From contig NZ_JALPNU010000025.1 in assembly GCF_030851345.1 (NCBI RefSeq), positions 1 through 58,493 of the forward strand: a stretch of DNA of 58,493 nt. The letters are read 5' to 3'. Source of the DNA: Marinifilum sp. D714. Lineage in GTDB: Bacteria; Bacteroidota; Bacteroidia; Bacteroidales; Marinifilaceae. The notes below the pieces were generated by a model that ran no database searches, was not told the origin of the DNA, and worked only from the letters and a program-made list of their open reading frames with translations. Position 1 is the stretch's first letter; every line of letters begins with the position of its first letter. Made by a program: the position numbers and the translations under genes. Of the stretch, positions 15,713 to 24,434 are shown in pieces.

Positions 15713-16600
15713 ATGAAGAAAAATCTTTACTTACTAATCTTTATTGGCTTATTTTCATATGCATGTAGCGATTCCGATGATGAGTCAATAGAGGAATCTC
15801 TGCCAGAATTTGAAGCTCCAAATGTAGCCATTGCAAGTGATATTGCTAAGCGTTTTACAGATGTAGAAATATTGAGTTGGGAAGAACAGGGCGATTATCA
15901 TTTAGGGAAATTCTTTGCCAATCAAAAAACAAAATCTACCACAAAAGATTCCATTATTGTATGGTATGAAACAGATGGATATTGTGAATTGATGAACGTT
16001 AAGTTTGATGAGGTACCTCAAAATATTCTTGAGATTGCAAAAACAGCAACTCTTTATGTAGATGAAGAGTTCTTGAGTGCAAGTTATTGCGAAAGACCAT
16101 ATGGGATTTGTTATAAATTCCTTTTTATAGATAAGCAATATAACGATGTGATAACTGTTTTTTGCTCAGAAGAGAAAGTGATTGGGCAAACACTGCAAAT
16201 GGATATGGATGACGATTTTAGTGGTTTTGAAGAAATTGCTCCCAATGCCAGTTTGAAAGATTATATTGACAACAGATACTCTGACGAATTAATACTACAA
16301 ATGTATGTGTATGATTCTTATCATTTTTGCGACTGTTTGGTAGATGATGACTATATAGTTTCTATAGAATATGATGAGGATGCGAATGAGTTTATGGAAT
16401 ACGCCACTTTAAAACTTTCGCAACTGCCTGAAGCATTAAGACAAGTTGTATTGGCACAAGATGATAGTTTAAATGATGACAATTGTGAATCAGAAAGAGT
16501 TTTTAATTATCAAACTGACGAAACTATATATTATATTGACACAGAAGATGCTAGTCCTGCAACTGGAAAATATGATGCAGAAGGAAACAGGCTAAATTAA
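15713..16600 (+). CDS. Lipoprotein with two PepSY-like repeats
   Basis: 295 aa. A signal peptide with lipobox (SYACSD, Cys ~18) is followed by Asp/Glu residues. Two related halves can be seen: ~38-125 (ASDIAKRFTDVEILSWEEQGDYHLGKF...VWYETDG...VPQNILEIAK) and ~180-265 (LKDYIDNRY...YIVSIEYDEDANE...LPEALRQVVL). The pattern 'helix, D-V-x-I-x-x-W, strands, W/Y-E-x-D-G' resembles the PepSY-like family of secreted Bacteroidota proteins (DUF2874). Several cysteines (CERPYGIC, CDC) could form disulfides. It lies 76 bp after the LytTR regulator, so co-regulation is possible. Family assignment is tentative. Confidence 0.65.
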   Translation: MKKNLYLLIFIGLFSYACSDSDDESIEESLPEFEAPNVAIASDIAKRFTDVEILSWEEQGDYHLGKFFANQKTKSTTKDSIIVWYETDGYCELMNVKFDEVPQNILEIAKTATLYVDEEFLSASYCERPYGICYKFLFIDKQYNDVITVFCSEEKVIGQTLQMDMDDDFSGFEEIAPNASLKDYIDNRYSDELILQMYVYDSYHFCDCLVDDDYIVSIEYDEDANEFMEYATLKLSQLPEALRQVVLAQDDSLNDDNCESERVFNYQTDETIYYIDTEDASPATGKYDAEGNRLN

Positions 16601-16666
16601 AGAATAAGAATTTTAATAATTGCTTAACTTTTGAAAGAGAGTGGCATTACACACTACCACTACAAA

Positions 16667-16704
16667 AACAGCGCATGAATGATTATCCATGCGCTGTTAT
16701 ATTT
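16667..16704. terminator. Bidirectional rho-independent terminator
   Basis: AACAGCGCATG (16667-16677) pairs with CATGCGCTGTT (16688-16698). T-rich sequence follows on both strands. It sits between convergent genes ending at 16600 and 16743. Confidence 0.88.
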
Positions 16705-16742
16705 TGTGCTTAAAGCGATTAAACTTTACACATTAATCATTA

Positions 16743-17339
16743 TTAAAAACCTCTTTGCTGAGTTTGTAATTTTTGCATTTCTTCTTCGAAAGTTTTCTTG
16801 AACTTTTCGTAATCGTAATCAACTTTCAATTTGTCGTCTTGCGATAATTTTTGGTTGATTGCTTCTTCCAAATCTTTTGCACTCATTTCAAGAGCAATGT
16901 AGGTTTTGTATTTGTTTTGTGCAGTTCTGGTTTGCTTTTCGCAGATCACCTTAATGTTGTTCAATTGTTGGTTGATCACTTCGCGAGTTAAGCCTTCAAA
17001 ACGTTCTTCAACTTGTTCAACATTGTTCAATTCAGTTGAGTTTACGTAGTTGTCGATTGTTCCTTGAACAGTAGATTGAATTAAAGTTGCCAATTCGGCA
17101 CGTGCATTGGTTCCAGCTTTTTTCTTGGCAACCATTTGATCTAAACTCTCACCAATTGCAGAAGCTCTAAAGTGGTTTTTGTCGCTTTGGTAATCAGGAC
17201 CGGTACAATAAACTTCGATAAGCTCTTCGCCCTGAGATTTTGTAGAAACTGCTTTTTCAGCAGATCCACATGAACTTAAGCCGGCAGCTAATAAAACTCC
17301 TAAACCAAGGAATAATGATTGTAATTTTCTTGTTTTCAT
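16743..17339 (-). CDS. LPP20-like lipoprotein
   Basis: 198 aa. Lipobox LSSCGS (Cys ~24) after a short hydrophobic signal. Residues ~45-150 match the LPP20 family pattern: a conserved Ala-rich helix around KKKAGTNARAELATLIQ and a later strand KYKTYIALEMSAKDLEEAI. The C-terminus is a charged helix (YEKFKKTFEEEMQKLQTQQ). LPP20-like proteins are outer-membrane lipoproteins of unclear function. It is 63 bp downstream of a second, larger LPP20-like gene on the same strand, so the two probably form an operon and may assemble together. Confidence 0.75.
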   Translation of the reverse strand: MKTRKLQSLFLGLGVLLAAGLSSCGSAEKAVSTKSQGEELIEVYCTGPDYQSDKNHFRASAIGESLDQMVAKKKAGTNARAELATLIQSTVQGTIDNYVNSTELNNVEQVEERFEGLTREVINQQLNNIKVICEKQTRTAQNKYKTYIALEMSAKDLEEAINQKLSQDDKLKVDYDYEKFKKTFEEEMQKLQTQQRGF

Positions 17340-17402
17340 CTTTTCTTGTTTTGAGGTAATAAGGCAATTGATTACCCATTACCAATTGTTCATTATTAAT
17401 TA

Positions 17403-18812
17403 TTATAAGTCCAGTTGATTCAATTTTGGAATAATGGTGTTGTGAATTTCTTCAACAGCTTGTTCGTATGCTTCTTTTACGGCATAATCGTAGCTGATTG
17501 GTTTCATTCCTTTCACTTCATATATCGCATCATTGAATATTTCCATGCCACTGTTGACATCAGTAAGAGAGAAGAAACAATCAAGATATACGATATATAC
17601 TTTGTAGTTTCTACCTTCCTTTATTTCTCCTTTGGTAACATTGGTGTTGATTTTAAGAAAGACTTTGGCCTTCTCTTTATCGTTTGTAAACGAGAAGAAA
17701 TTCTCCGATAGTTCTTTCTTCATGTTGTTCTTCAGAATCTCACGGTTTGAATCTTTACCAAAAATCTTTTCGCTAAAATTCAAATAAGCCTTTAAGCGCT
17801 CAACATTGATAATGATTTTGCTTTTTGGCGCCGATTCTGGCGTAAAGAACAATTTGTTTAGCTGATAATTTTCCGATTCTTCATCCAAAATAGAACTTAG
17901 GTCCAGGCCAATTTCAATTTCCTGTAATTTCATTTTCGAAGTTACTTTGGAAAGTTTCGAAGCCGCATAACCAAACACATCGGTGCTAACTTTGTTGTTT
18001 AAAACCCCTTTTCCTTTCGAGAACTCGATAGACAGAGGAAGGTTAGGAATTAAACTATTTTCACTTTCTCCCAACCATTCAGCTTTCACCAAAATCGGTT
18101 CTTTTTGCGATGTTGAAATTTCAATTTTGATTGCTTTTCTATCTGGAGTTAGTTGCGTTCTTTTAAAAATGTTCTGAATGGAGTTATAGATATCGGTACC
18201 CAGGTTGATTCTTCCTTTAAAAGTCATTACCGACAGGTCTTCATCCAAATGCTTCTTGATGGCATCAAGAGCTTTTGCATAGTAATTCAAAGCCTGGAAG
18301 ATATCAAGTTTTTCTTCGCTAATTTTTCCTTGTTCAAAGAAGTTTTGAGCCAGTTTTTTTGCTATGTTTAGTTTCAATCGTTTCTGTAGTTCGTATTGCG
18401 ATTTCGATAAACGATAGTAAACCCAATATTCATTTCCTTTTTTGTTGTCCCAAGACCCAACCATTTCATAGCCTTCCAGTTCTTGCATTAATGAAGTTTG
18501 AATTTCCGATTGAAAATCCTCGCGAAAGGCGGTTTCATCTTCGAACTGTTGAAGCACTGAGTTTGCTGAAATGTTTACTGATATTTCGGAGCACAAATCG
18601 TGTAAAGCCTGATTTTTGGCTAGTTGTATGTAGTTGGTTTTTGAATCATCTTTTTTCACAACCGAAATACCCACATAGTAATCAGGAGTAATCGGTCTCT
18701 CTTTAACCCACTTTGGAGGTCTTCTTTTTGCCATACCTTGTTGTGCTGAGCAACCAATAAGCAAGAATATTATCAATGTTAAACTGAGAGTCGTGCGTAA
18801 AGCTTTTATCAT
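17403..18812 (-). CDS. Larger LPP20-like lipoprotein
   Basis: 469 aa from the ATG at 18812. This start places the signal peptide and lipobox (LLIGCSAQ, Cys ~20) at the N-terminus; the frame extends upstream to 18860, but the extra 16 residues would disrupt the signal. Residues ~30-140 match the LPP20 pattern: PPKWVKERP...YYVGISVV...AKNQALHDLCSEISVNISANS...YWVYYRLSKSQYE. The remaining ~300 residues are mixed helix and strand with a TPR-like segment near ~165-200 (FEQGKISEEKLDIFQALNYYAKAL), and are unrecognised. It is probably co-transcribed with the smaller LPP20-like gene. Role in the outer membrane unknown. Confidence 0.75.
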   Translation of the reverse strand: MIKALRTTLSLTLIIFLLIGCSAQQGMAKRRPPKWVKERPITPDYYVGISVVKKDDSKTNYIQLAKNQALHDLCSEISVNISANSVLQQFEDETAFREDFQSEIQTSLMQELEGYEMVGSWDNKKGNEYWVYYRLSKSQYELQKRLKLNIAKKLAQNFFEQGKISEEKLDIFQALNYYAKALDAIKKHLDEDLSVMTFKGRINLGTDIYNSIQNIFKRTQLTPDRKAIKIEISTSQKEPILVKAEWLGESENSLIPNLPLSIEFSKGKGVLNNKVSTDVFGYAASKLSKVTSKMKLQEIEIGLDLSSILDEESENYQLNKLFFTPESAPKSKIIINVERLKAYLNFSEKIFGKDSNREILKNNMKKELSENFFSFTNDKEKAKVFLKINTNVTKGEIKEGRNYKVYIVYLDCFFSLTDVNSGMEIFNDAIYEVKGMKPISYDYAVKEAYEQAVEEIHNTIIPKLNQLDL

Positions 18813-18898
18813 TTGTATAGGTTTAGTGTATGATTCGATAGCAAAATTAAAGATAATCATTCCTTAACAATAAGCCTGCCAAAGCTAAATTTAAAGTT

Positions 18899-19387
18899 TT
18901 ATTTTATTTCTGACAGGAGGTCATCAATTAGATTTAAAGATAATTGCGACTCAAATCCCCTGCTTTGCGCAAAGCGATATAATTTTGTCTTTAACTGATA
19001 CGGATCATCATCTTTTAAGCTTCGCAGTTTCGATTGTAAAATATCCTGAAGGTTTTCTTTATATTCCGAATCATTAATTTGTTCCAGAGCTTCATTTATT
19101 ATTCCTTCTGGAATTTGCTTGTGCTTCAAATGGTACGATATTTTTATTCTTCCCCATTTGTTGAAACGATACTTATCGCGCACATAAAAGTTCGTAAATC
19201 GACTTTCATCAATAAACTTGTCTTCGATTAATGATGTTATGATTTCATCCTGATCATCCGCCGAGATGTTCCAATTTTGTAGTTTTTTTCGAATATCGCT
19301 ACAACATTTTTCTTGCTTGCTACAAATAAATTGCACTTTCGAAAGAGCGGCTTTGGCACTTATGTTGGAGTTTTTTTTCTGATACAT
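18899..19387 (-). CDS. recX: Regulatory protein RecX
   Basis: 162 aa, a usual RecX length. The helical triple-repeat pattern is visible: ICSKQEKCCSDIRKKLQNWNIS...IITSLIEDKFIDESRFTNFYVRDKYRFNKWGRIKISYHLKHKQIPEGII, including the family hallmark F-I-D-E-x-R-F. RecX binds and modulates RecA filaments during recombinational repair and the SOS response. It starts 3 bp after the prmC stop, so the two form an operon; recA is not adjacent. Atypically Cys-rich near the N-terminus (CSKQEKCC). Confidence 0.9.
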   Translation of the reverse strand: MYQKKNSNISAKAALSKVQFICSKQEKCCSDIRKKLQNWNISADDQDEIITSLIEDKFIDESRFTNFYVRDKYRFNKWGRIKISYHLKHKQIPEGIINEALEQINDSEYKENLQDILQSKLRSLKDDDPYQLKTKLYRFAQSRGFESQLSLNLIDDLLSEIK

Positions 19388-19390
19388 TGG

Positions 19391-20251
19391 TTACTGTTTT
19401 ATCGCTGACATCATTCTGTCTTTGCCATTAATGTCTTTTCGAACTTGTATGCTGGAAAATCCTTTTTGCTCCAACAATTCTGACATTTCTTTTCCCAAAC
19501 TTTCGTTGATTTCAAAGTAAAGTTTTCCTCCCTCTTTCAGATATTCCTGAGCCAATTCTGCAATTCTTCGGTAAAAAATTAAAGGATCAAAATCGCTCAC
19601 AAAAAGAGCTGTATGCGGCTCAAAGTCCAATACATTTTTCTCCATTTTTTCTTTTTCAGCATTGGTTACATATGGCGGATTACTTACGATGATATCCAAT
19701 TGTTCCCACTCATAAGCTTCCCAATTTAAAATATCTCTTTCTTCAAATGTAACTTGAACTGAATTAAGTTTTGCATTTTCTGTTGCAGTTTTAATTGCGC
19801 CAGGTGAGATGTCAACACTTGTTACATTAGCATTTATAAGATGTTTGGCCAGACAAATGGGAATACATCCACTGCCGGTTCCAATATCCAATACATGCAA
19901 GTTTGCATCTTTATTTTCATTTATGATGGCATGAACCAACTCTTCTGTTTCGGGTCTTGGAATTAATGTGTGCTGATTTACTTTGAATTTTAGTTCATAA
20001 AAATCCGCTTCGCCTGAAATATATTGAATTGGTTTGTTCTCTTTTAAATCAGCAATGTATTTTTTGACTTGAATGAATTGCTTATCAGGAATAGGCTCAT
20101 TTTTATTTAGTTGTATTTGAGTGCGTGAATAATTCAGAAGTTCTTCAAGCAGAATGTAGGCAATGCTTTCACTTTCTCGCGAACTATAAATGCTTTCAAG
20201 TTCTTTTTTTATGTAATTTATTGTAGATTGTATGTTGTTTAATTGACTCAT
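19391..20251 (-). CDS. prmC: Release factor glutamine methyltransferase PrmC (HemK)
   Basis: 286 aa, standard length. The N-terminal helical domain (~1-75) is followed by the PRETEE-type loop (TLIPRPETEEL), SAM-binding motif I (VLDIGTGSGCIPI), VDISPGAI and the catalytic NPPY motif (IVSNPPYV), all canonical. It methylates the Gln of the GGQ motif in RF1 and RF2 using SAM, in the cytoplasm. First gene of the prmC-recX pair. A TATCTTTG -7 box (minus strand, 20319-20326) lies ~70 bp upstream. Confidence 0.95.
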   Translation of the reverse strand: MSQLNNIQSTINYIKKELESIYSSRESESIAYILLEELLNYSRTQIQLNKNEPIPDKQFIQVKKYIADLKENKPIQYISGEADFYELKFKVNQHTLIPRPETEELVHAIINENKDANLHVLDIGTGSGCIPICLAKHLINANVTSVDISPGAIKTATENAKLNSVQVTFEERDILNWEAYEWEQLDIIVSNPPYVTNAEKEKMEKNVLDFEPHTALFVSDFDPLIFYRRIAELAQEYLKEGGKLYFEINESLGKEMSELLEQKGFSSIQVRKDINGKDRMMSAIKQ

Positions 20252-20318
20252 TTGTTTTTATATGATTTTTACTTTGTCTTGCTGAATTTAATCAGATATT
20301 GCAAAGCGAATTTAAAAA

Positions 20319-20326
20319 CAAAGATA
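20319..20326 (-). promoter_or_regulatory. Putative -7 box for prmC-recX
   Basis: TATCTTTG on the minus strand matches the Bacteroidota TAnnTTTG consensus. No convincing -33 TTTG is seen, so this is a candidate only. It overlaps the upstream region of the divergent cls gene. Confidence 0.5.
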
Positions 20327-20350
20327 CAAATCTTCTATTTTCATAAATTT

Positions 20351-21823
20351 ATGTTTCTATCAATTAATTGGTCGGATTTTTGGATACAGTTGTTTGGAGC
20401 TTTGAGTATTCTTTATGCTCTAACCATTATTGCTACCATTATAATTGTTCTGCTTGAAAATAGAAGTCCGTTAAAAACCATATCATGGATTTTGGTTTTG
20501 ATATTCCTCCCGGTTTTTGGTTTTGTGGTTTATCTGGTTTTTGGACAAAGTTTCCGTAAGCGAAAGATGTTCAACATGAAAGGATTAGGGGATTTAAAAT
20601 GGATTCAGGTAATGAGTCAGGATCAGAAACTTCGTTTGAATAAAAGCCGTTTCTTGAAGGATGAGCGCATCCATGAGAAGAAAAATATCATGACATTGCT
20701 GTTGAATAACTCCAAAGCTTTGTTGAGTGGTTACAACAAGGTGAATGTTTTGAATGATGGCAAGGAAACTTTTACAGAAATTTTTAAGTCCTTGCGAAAA
20801 GCCAAAGATCACATTCATTTGGAATATTATATTATTGAAGATGGTGAGTTGACTTCGCAATTGCTGGAGATTTTGGAGGAAAAAGCAAGAAGTGGAGTGG
20901 AGGTGCGAGTGATTTACGATGATGTAGGCAGTTGGAAATTGAGTAAACACTTTGTTGAAACATTGGAAGCAGCTGGTGCAACAGTTCAGGCATTTTTACC
21001 GGTTCGTTTTCCGATACTAACCAGCAGGGTAAACTACCGCAATCACCGAAAAATTATTGTGATTGATGGAACCACAGCTTTTGTAGGAGGTTTGAATTTT
21101 GCCGATCGTTATCTGCATGGAATTCCTGAAATTGGCATTTGGCGCGATACGCACCTCAAGGTAAAAGGAGAAGGGGCCACAAGTTTACAAATTGTGTTTT
21201 TGATCGATTGGTATTTTGTGCGTCAGGAAGTGTTGATTAACGAAAAGTACCTGCCCAATAAAAAGGCCAAGGAGAAGTGTTTGCTACAAATCACAGCTTC
21301 AGGTGCCGATTCCGATTGGGCGAGTATTATGCAGGCTTACTTTTCGGCAATTACTTCGGCAAAACGAAATGTTTATATTTCATCGCCTTACTTTATGCCC
21401 AACAGTAGCATTTTAATGGCTTTAAAAACATCAGCCATGAGTGGTGTTGATGTTCGGGTTTTGATTCCAAATAAATCGGATTCATTCATGACTTATTGGG
21501 GAACTTTATCTTACATCGAAGAACTATTGGAAGCTGGTGTGAGAATTTATTTTTACAAAGCAGGTTTTAATCACAGCAAAATCATGACCGTTGATGGAAT
21601 TTTGTCAACCGTAGGAACTGCCAATATGGATGTAAGAAGTTTTGAACAGAACTTTGAGGTAAATGCTTTGGTTTATGATGAAAGAATAACTTTGGAATTG
21701 AGAGAACGATTTTTAGAAGATTTGCAGCAAAGCGAAGAAGTGATTCTTGAGAAATGGATTCAGCGATCGAAGATGCAAAAAGTGAAGGAATCCATTATTC
21801 GTTTGTTTACTCCTTTGCTTTAG
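20351..21823 (+). CDS. cls: Cardiolipin synthase (phospholipase D family)
   Basis: 490 aa from the ATG at 20351. The frame is open from 20243, inside prmC, but MFLSINWSDFWIQ gives the usual cls start. Two N-terminal transmembrane helices (~8-65) are followed by two PLD HKD motifs: HRKIIVID (first) and HSKIMTVD (second), each followed by the expected GG-N or GTAN-D sequences. It condenses two phosphatidylglycerols, or PG and CDP-diacylglycerol, to cardiolipin in the inner membrane. It is divergent from prmC. Its last 17 bases overlap the convergent gene ending at 21807. Confidence 0.94.
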   Translation: MFLSINWSDFWIQLFGALSILYALTIIATIIIVLLENRSPLKTISWILVLIFLPVFGFVVYLVFGQSFRKRKMFNMKGLGDLKWIQVMSQDQKLRLNKSRFLKDERIHEKKNIMTLLLNNSKALLSGYNKVNVLNDGKETFTEIFKSLRKAKDHIHLEYYIIEDGELTSQLLEILEEKARSGVEVRVIYDDVGSWKLSKHFVETLEAAGATVQAFLPVRFPILTSRVNYRNHRKIIVIDGTTAFVGGLNFADRYLHGIPEIGIWRDTHLKVKGEGATSLQIVFLIDWYFVRQEVLINEKYLPNKKAKEKCLLQITASGADSDWASIMQAYFSAITSAKRNVYISSPYFMPNSSILMALKTSAMSGVDVRVLIPNKSDSFMTYWGTLSYIEELLEAGVRIYFYKAGFNHSKIMTVDGILSTVGTANMDVRSFEQNFEVNALVYDERITLELRERFLEDLQQSEEVILEKWIQRSKMQKVKESIIRLFTPLL

Positions 21824-22628
21824 TGTACTCTTTATACAGATCTAAAATTTGTTTCATCACATCATAATCACGAGAATTTTCGGTTACATGAATTTTCTTT
21901 CCACAAAACTCCATAAATGCAACCAACTCATCGCCTTTTAATCCGGTAGCATCCGATACAATTTGGGCATTGTATTTTTTACTAATCTTCTTGTTTTTTC
22001 CTTCCTCCTTAATTCTTTTAGAAAGTTTCTTTTTTATTTTTTCCTTTTTACTAAGCTTGTTATGAAGAAAATCCGTCGGCCTGAAAATGGCATCGACAAT
22101 TCCCATTTTTTTATCTATTTTAGGTCGATATTGAGCAGGAACGGGATCAGGTTTTTTGGTATTGTATGGAGCCAATTGTTTTCCAATGTCCTTATTAATT
22201 GGATTTTTCTCTTTCACTTTGGCTTTTACAAACTCCTCTTTAAATTCGTCCCAGGTTCCCAAAGCGTAAATGTCAACTTCTTTAAGCATGTAGGATATAT
22301 CTTGCAATTTTATTCGAAAGAATGGTGGAAAATTAGGGTTTAAAATAACAGGAACAGGCCATTCCTTCATTTCATAACCTAAGGCACTAATCACCAATGT
22401 ATCTTGTTCTTGAATCTGCAAATGGAAAACTCCCGTACTGTCGCATATAACTCCTTTTCTTGATCGTTTAATGGTTATGGTAGCATTAGGAATTGCTTCA
22501 TTGGTTTTCGAAGAATAGATCAAACCAGATATACTAACAGTTGAATCTTGCAGAAAAGATTGTGCATTGTTGTGAAAAACCACAGCAGAGAGAAAAAGAA
22601 TGAGTATGATTTTTAAAAAGATCTTCAT
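21807..22628 (-). CDS. CarboxypepD_reg-like envelope protein (paralogue 1)
   Basis: 273 aa. Signal peptide ~1-22; CarboxypepD_reg-like domain ~30-110 (ISGLIYSSKTNEAIPNATITIKRSRKGVICDSTGVFHLQIQEQDTLVISALGY split here only by its strands), then a conserved signature ALGTWDEFKEEFVKAK and a basic Lys-rich region (~150-220). The C-terminal helix contains DATGLKGDELVAFMEFC. Such N-terminal domains occur in SusC-like receptors and in secreted proteins, but no barrel is present here. It is the third of three tandem paralogues on the minus strand (7 bp gap) and its 3' end overlaps cls by 17 bp. Function unknown. Confidence 0.8.
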   Translation of the reverse strand: MKIFLKIILILFLSAVVFHNNAQSFLQDSTVSISGLIYSSKTNEAIPNATITIKRSRKGVICDSTGVFHLQIQEQDTLVISALGYEMKEWPVPVILNPNFPPFFRIKLQDISYMLKEVDIYALGTWDEFKEEFVKAKVKEKNPINKDIGKQLAPYNTKKPDPVPAQYRPKIDKKMGIVDAIFRPTDFLHNKLSKKEKIKKKLSKRIKEEGKNKKISKKYNAQIVSDATGLKGDELVAFMEFCGKKIHVTENSRDYDVMKQILDLYKEYTKAKE

Positions 22629-22635
22629 ATTTAGA

Positions 22636-23490
22636 TTATGGTCGCAGGTGATTTGGTATTTTGTCTTCCTTTTTAAGTTGTAATAAACTAGAATTTGCCT
22701 TTTCAGGATCTAGTTTATATTCTTTGTAAAGTTCTAAAATTTTTGTTTGTATATCCAAATCACTGTCTTGGTAGGTAAAATCCGAATTCTTGCATATGAA
22801 AGCATAAAGTTGTTCCAATGTTTTTCCGGATTCGCCAGTTAAATCGGAAACAATTTCCCTGTTAAACTTTTCTTGAAGCATTTGCTGATGTAGGTAGTTT
22901 ATCTCATTCGAGAATACAGGTTGAGGCTTCTTTTTCTTTTTAAATAATTTACTGCCAAGACCAATTAAACCAGCAACTACATTGGGCGGAGTTCTTGCCT
23001 GTTCCTTTAGCTTAATCTCAAACATTTGTGCTTCACTGAGCTTAAAGCCTTCTCCTTTCTTTTTCTTTGGTGGAAGTTTTTTCTTCACGAACTCTTCCTT
23101 AAAATCATCATAAGTTCCCAGGGCATATACATTTACTTCTTTTAAAGGAACTGCCTGATCTTTTAAGTAAATTTTGAAAAATGGCGGAAAATTAGGATCT
23201 GTTACGGCTGGAACAGGCCATTGTATCATTTCAAAACCCATAGAACTAATTACCAAAGTATCTTTTGGCAGAATTTGCAAATGAAAAACTCCGGAACTGT
23301 CGCTAATAACGCCTCTTCTTGTTCGCTTTATAGTAATAATTGCATCCTCAATGGGTTCTTTCTCTTTATCTGATAAAATCAAACCAGAGATGCTGATCGT
23401 GGAATCTTGAGAAAACTCTTGGGCTACACTGTTTAGTGTTAGAAGAATAAAGCAAATAAAAATAAGAGATTTAGGGATTGGTTTCATCAT
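22636..23490 (-). CDS. CarboxypepD_reg-like envelope protein (paralogue 2)
   Basis: 284 aa. Same architecture as its neighbours: signal peptide ~1-23, CarboxypepD_reg-like domain ~30-110 (TRRGVISDSSGVFHLQI), the ALGTYDDFKEEFVKKK signature, a Lys-rich middle and a C-terminal helix with DLTGESGKTLEQLYAFI. It is clearly closest to paralogue 1 (shared DSTISISGLI and PVPAVTDPNFPPFF). It ends IPNHLRP, like paralogue 3 (IENHLRP). The adjacent genes lie 7 and 16 bp away, so one operon is likely. Confidence 0.8.
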   Translation of the reverse strand: MMKPIPKSLIFICFILLTLNSVAQEFSQDSTISISGLILSDKEKEPIEDAIITIKRTRRGVISDSSGVFHLQILPKDTLVISSMGFEMIQWPVPAVTDPNFPPFFKIYLKDQAVPLKEVNVYALGTYDDFKEEFVKKKLPPKKKKGEGFKLSEAQMFEIKLKEQARTPPNVVAGLIGLGSKLFKKKKKPQPVFSNEINYLHQQMLQEKFNREIVSDLTGESGKTLEQLYAFICKNSDFTYQDSDLDIQTKILELYKEYKLDPEKANSSLLQLKKEDKIPNHLRP

Positions 23491-23506
23491 TAGTGGGTTG
23501 GGATGC

Positions 23507-24367
23507 TCAAGGTCTTAAATGGTTCTCAATTGTACCAAGAGTATCTGTAAAGCTTAGGTTGTTTTGAAAATCTGTATCTTCCTGAAGAAATTTCTTATGC
23601 AATTCTTTTATTCTTCTTACAATGTACATATCGCTACTTTGATAAGAAAAGCTGGTTCTGGAGTTGATGTATTTCATCAGAATATCCAAGCGATTGCCAT
23701 TTTCTTTTGTGATTTCGGCAACTAAATTACGGTTGAATTTTTCGGACAATAGAGTCGCGTGAATTTCCTCCAACTTGGTAGGAATTTTCATGCCTTTGAA
23801 TTTCTTTTTCCTGTTACCGAAACCCAAACTGATACCAGCACCTTGTCTCCTCATGGCTCTTCCGGTGTATTCGTCCATGGTGAAATCTCCAAAACTTATG
23901 GCCAAGAATGCATCGGGATCTGCTGGTGCTTTTGCTTTTACAAATTGTTCTTTAAAGTCATTCCAGCTACCAAAAGAGTGCACCTGTACTTCTTTTAACA
24001 TGTAGCTTTCTTGCTCCATAATTATTTCCTGGAATAGCTCGTTTTCAACGCTGGGAGTTTGAACATCTACCAATTGTGCTTTATATCCTAAGGCAGTAAC
24101 TTTCAATTTCTGATCGGGATTCACTCTTATTCTAAAAAAACCTAAGCTATCACAAATAACTCCCCAATAAGTGTCATCCAAATTTACGTGAGCGAATGAA
24201 ATTCCTTCCTTTGTTTCAGAATTAATCACCTTACCTGAAACAACAAAAGTTTGGTCTTTATGGTCCTGAGAAAACGAATTGCTAATGGTTAAAAGCAATA
24301 AAAATATGGTGCTAATTGTAGTTTTCAAGATTTTTAGATTAAATAATGAATGATAAATATAGCTCAC
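23507..24367 (-). CDS. CarboxypepD_reg-like envelope protein (paralogue 3)
   Basis: 286 aa, first gene of the tandem trio. The apparent signal peptide is preceded by about 12 residues; an internal Met or an ATG nearer the hydrophobic core (~ILKTTISTIFLLLLTIS) may be the real start. CarboxypepD_reg-like domain ~40-120 (GVICDSLGFFRIRV), signature HSFGSWNDFKEQFVKAK, Lys-rich middle, and C-terminal NHLRP. It is the most diverged of the three. No enzymatic motif. The conserved [W/Y]-[D/N]-[E/D]-F-K-E-[E/Q]-F-V-K segment defines this small family. Confidence 0.78.
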   Translation of the reverse strand: MSYIYHSLFNLKILKTTISTIFLLLLTISNSFSQDHKDQTFVVSGKVINSETKEGISFAHVNLDDTYWGVICDSLGFFRIRVNPDQKLKVTALGYKAQLVDVQTPSVENELFQEIIMEQESYMLKEVQVHSFGSWNDFKEQFVKAKAPADPDAFLAISFGDFTMDEYTGRAMRRQGAGISLGFGNRKKKFKGMKIPTKLEEIHATLLSEKFNRNLVAEITKENGNRLDILMKYINSRTSFSYQSSDMYIVRRIKELHKKFLQEDTDFQNNLSFTDTLGTIENHLRP

Positions 24368-24434
24368 TCATTTATCTTAAAACCCGATTGTTACATTTTT
24401 TAACACACTTTAACCGATTTTAAGCGCTTCGGCT

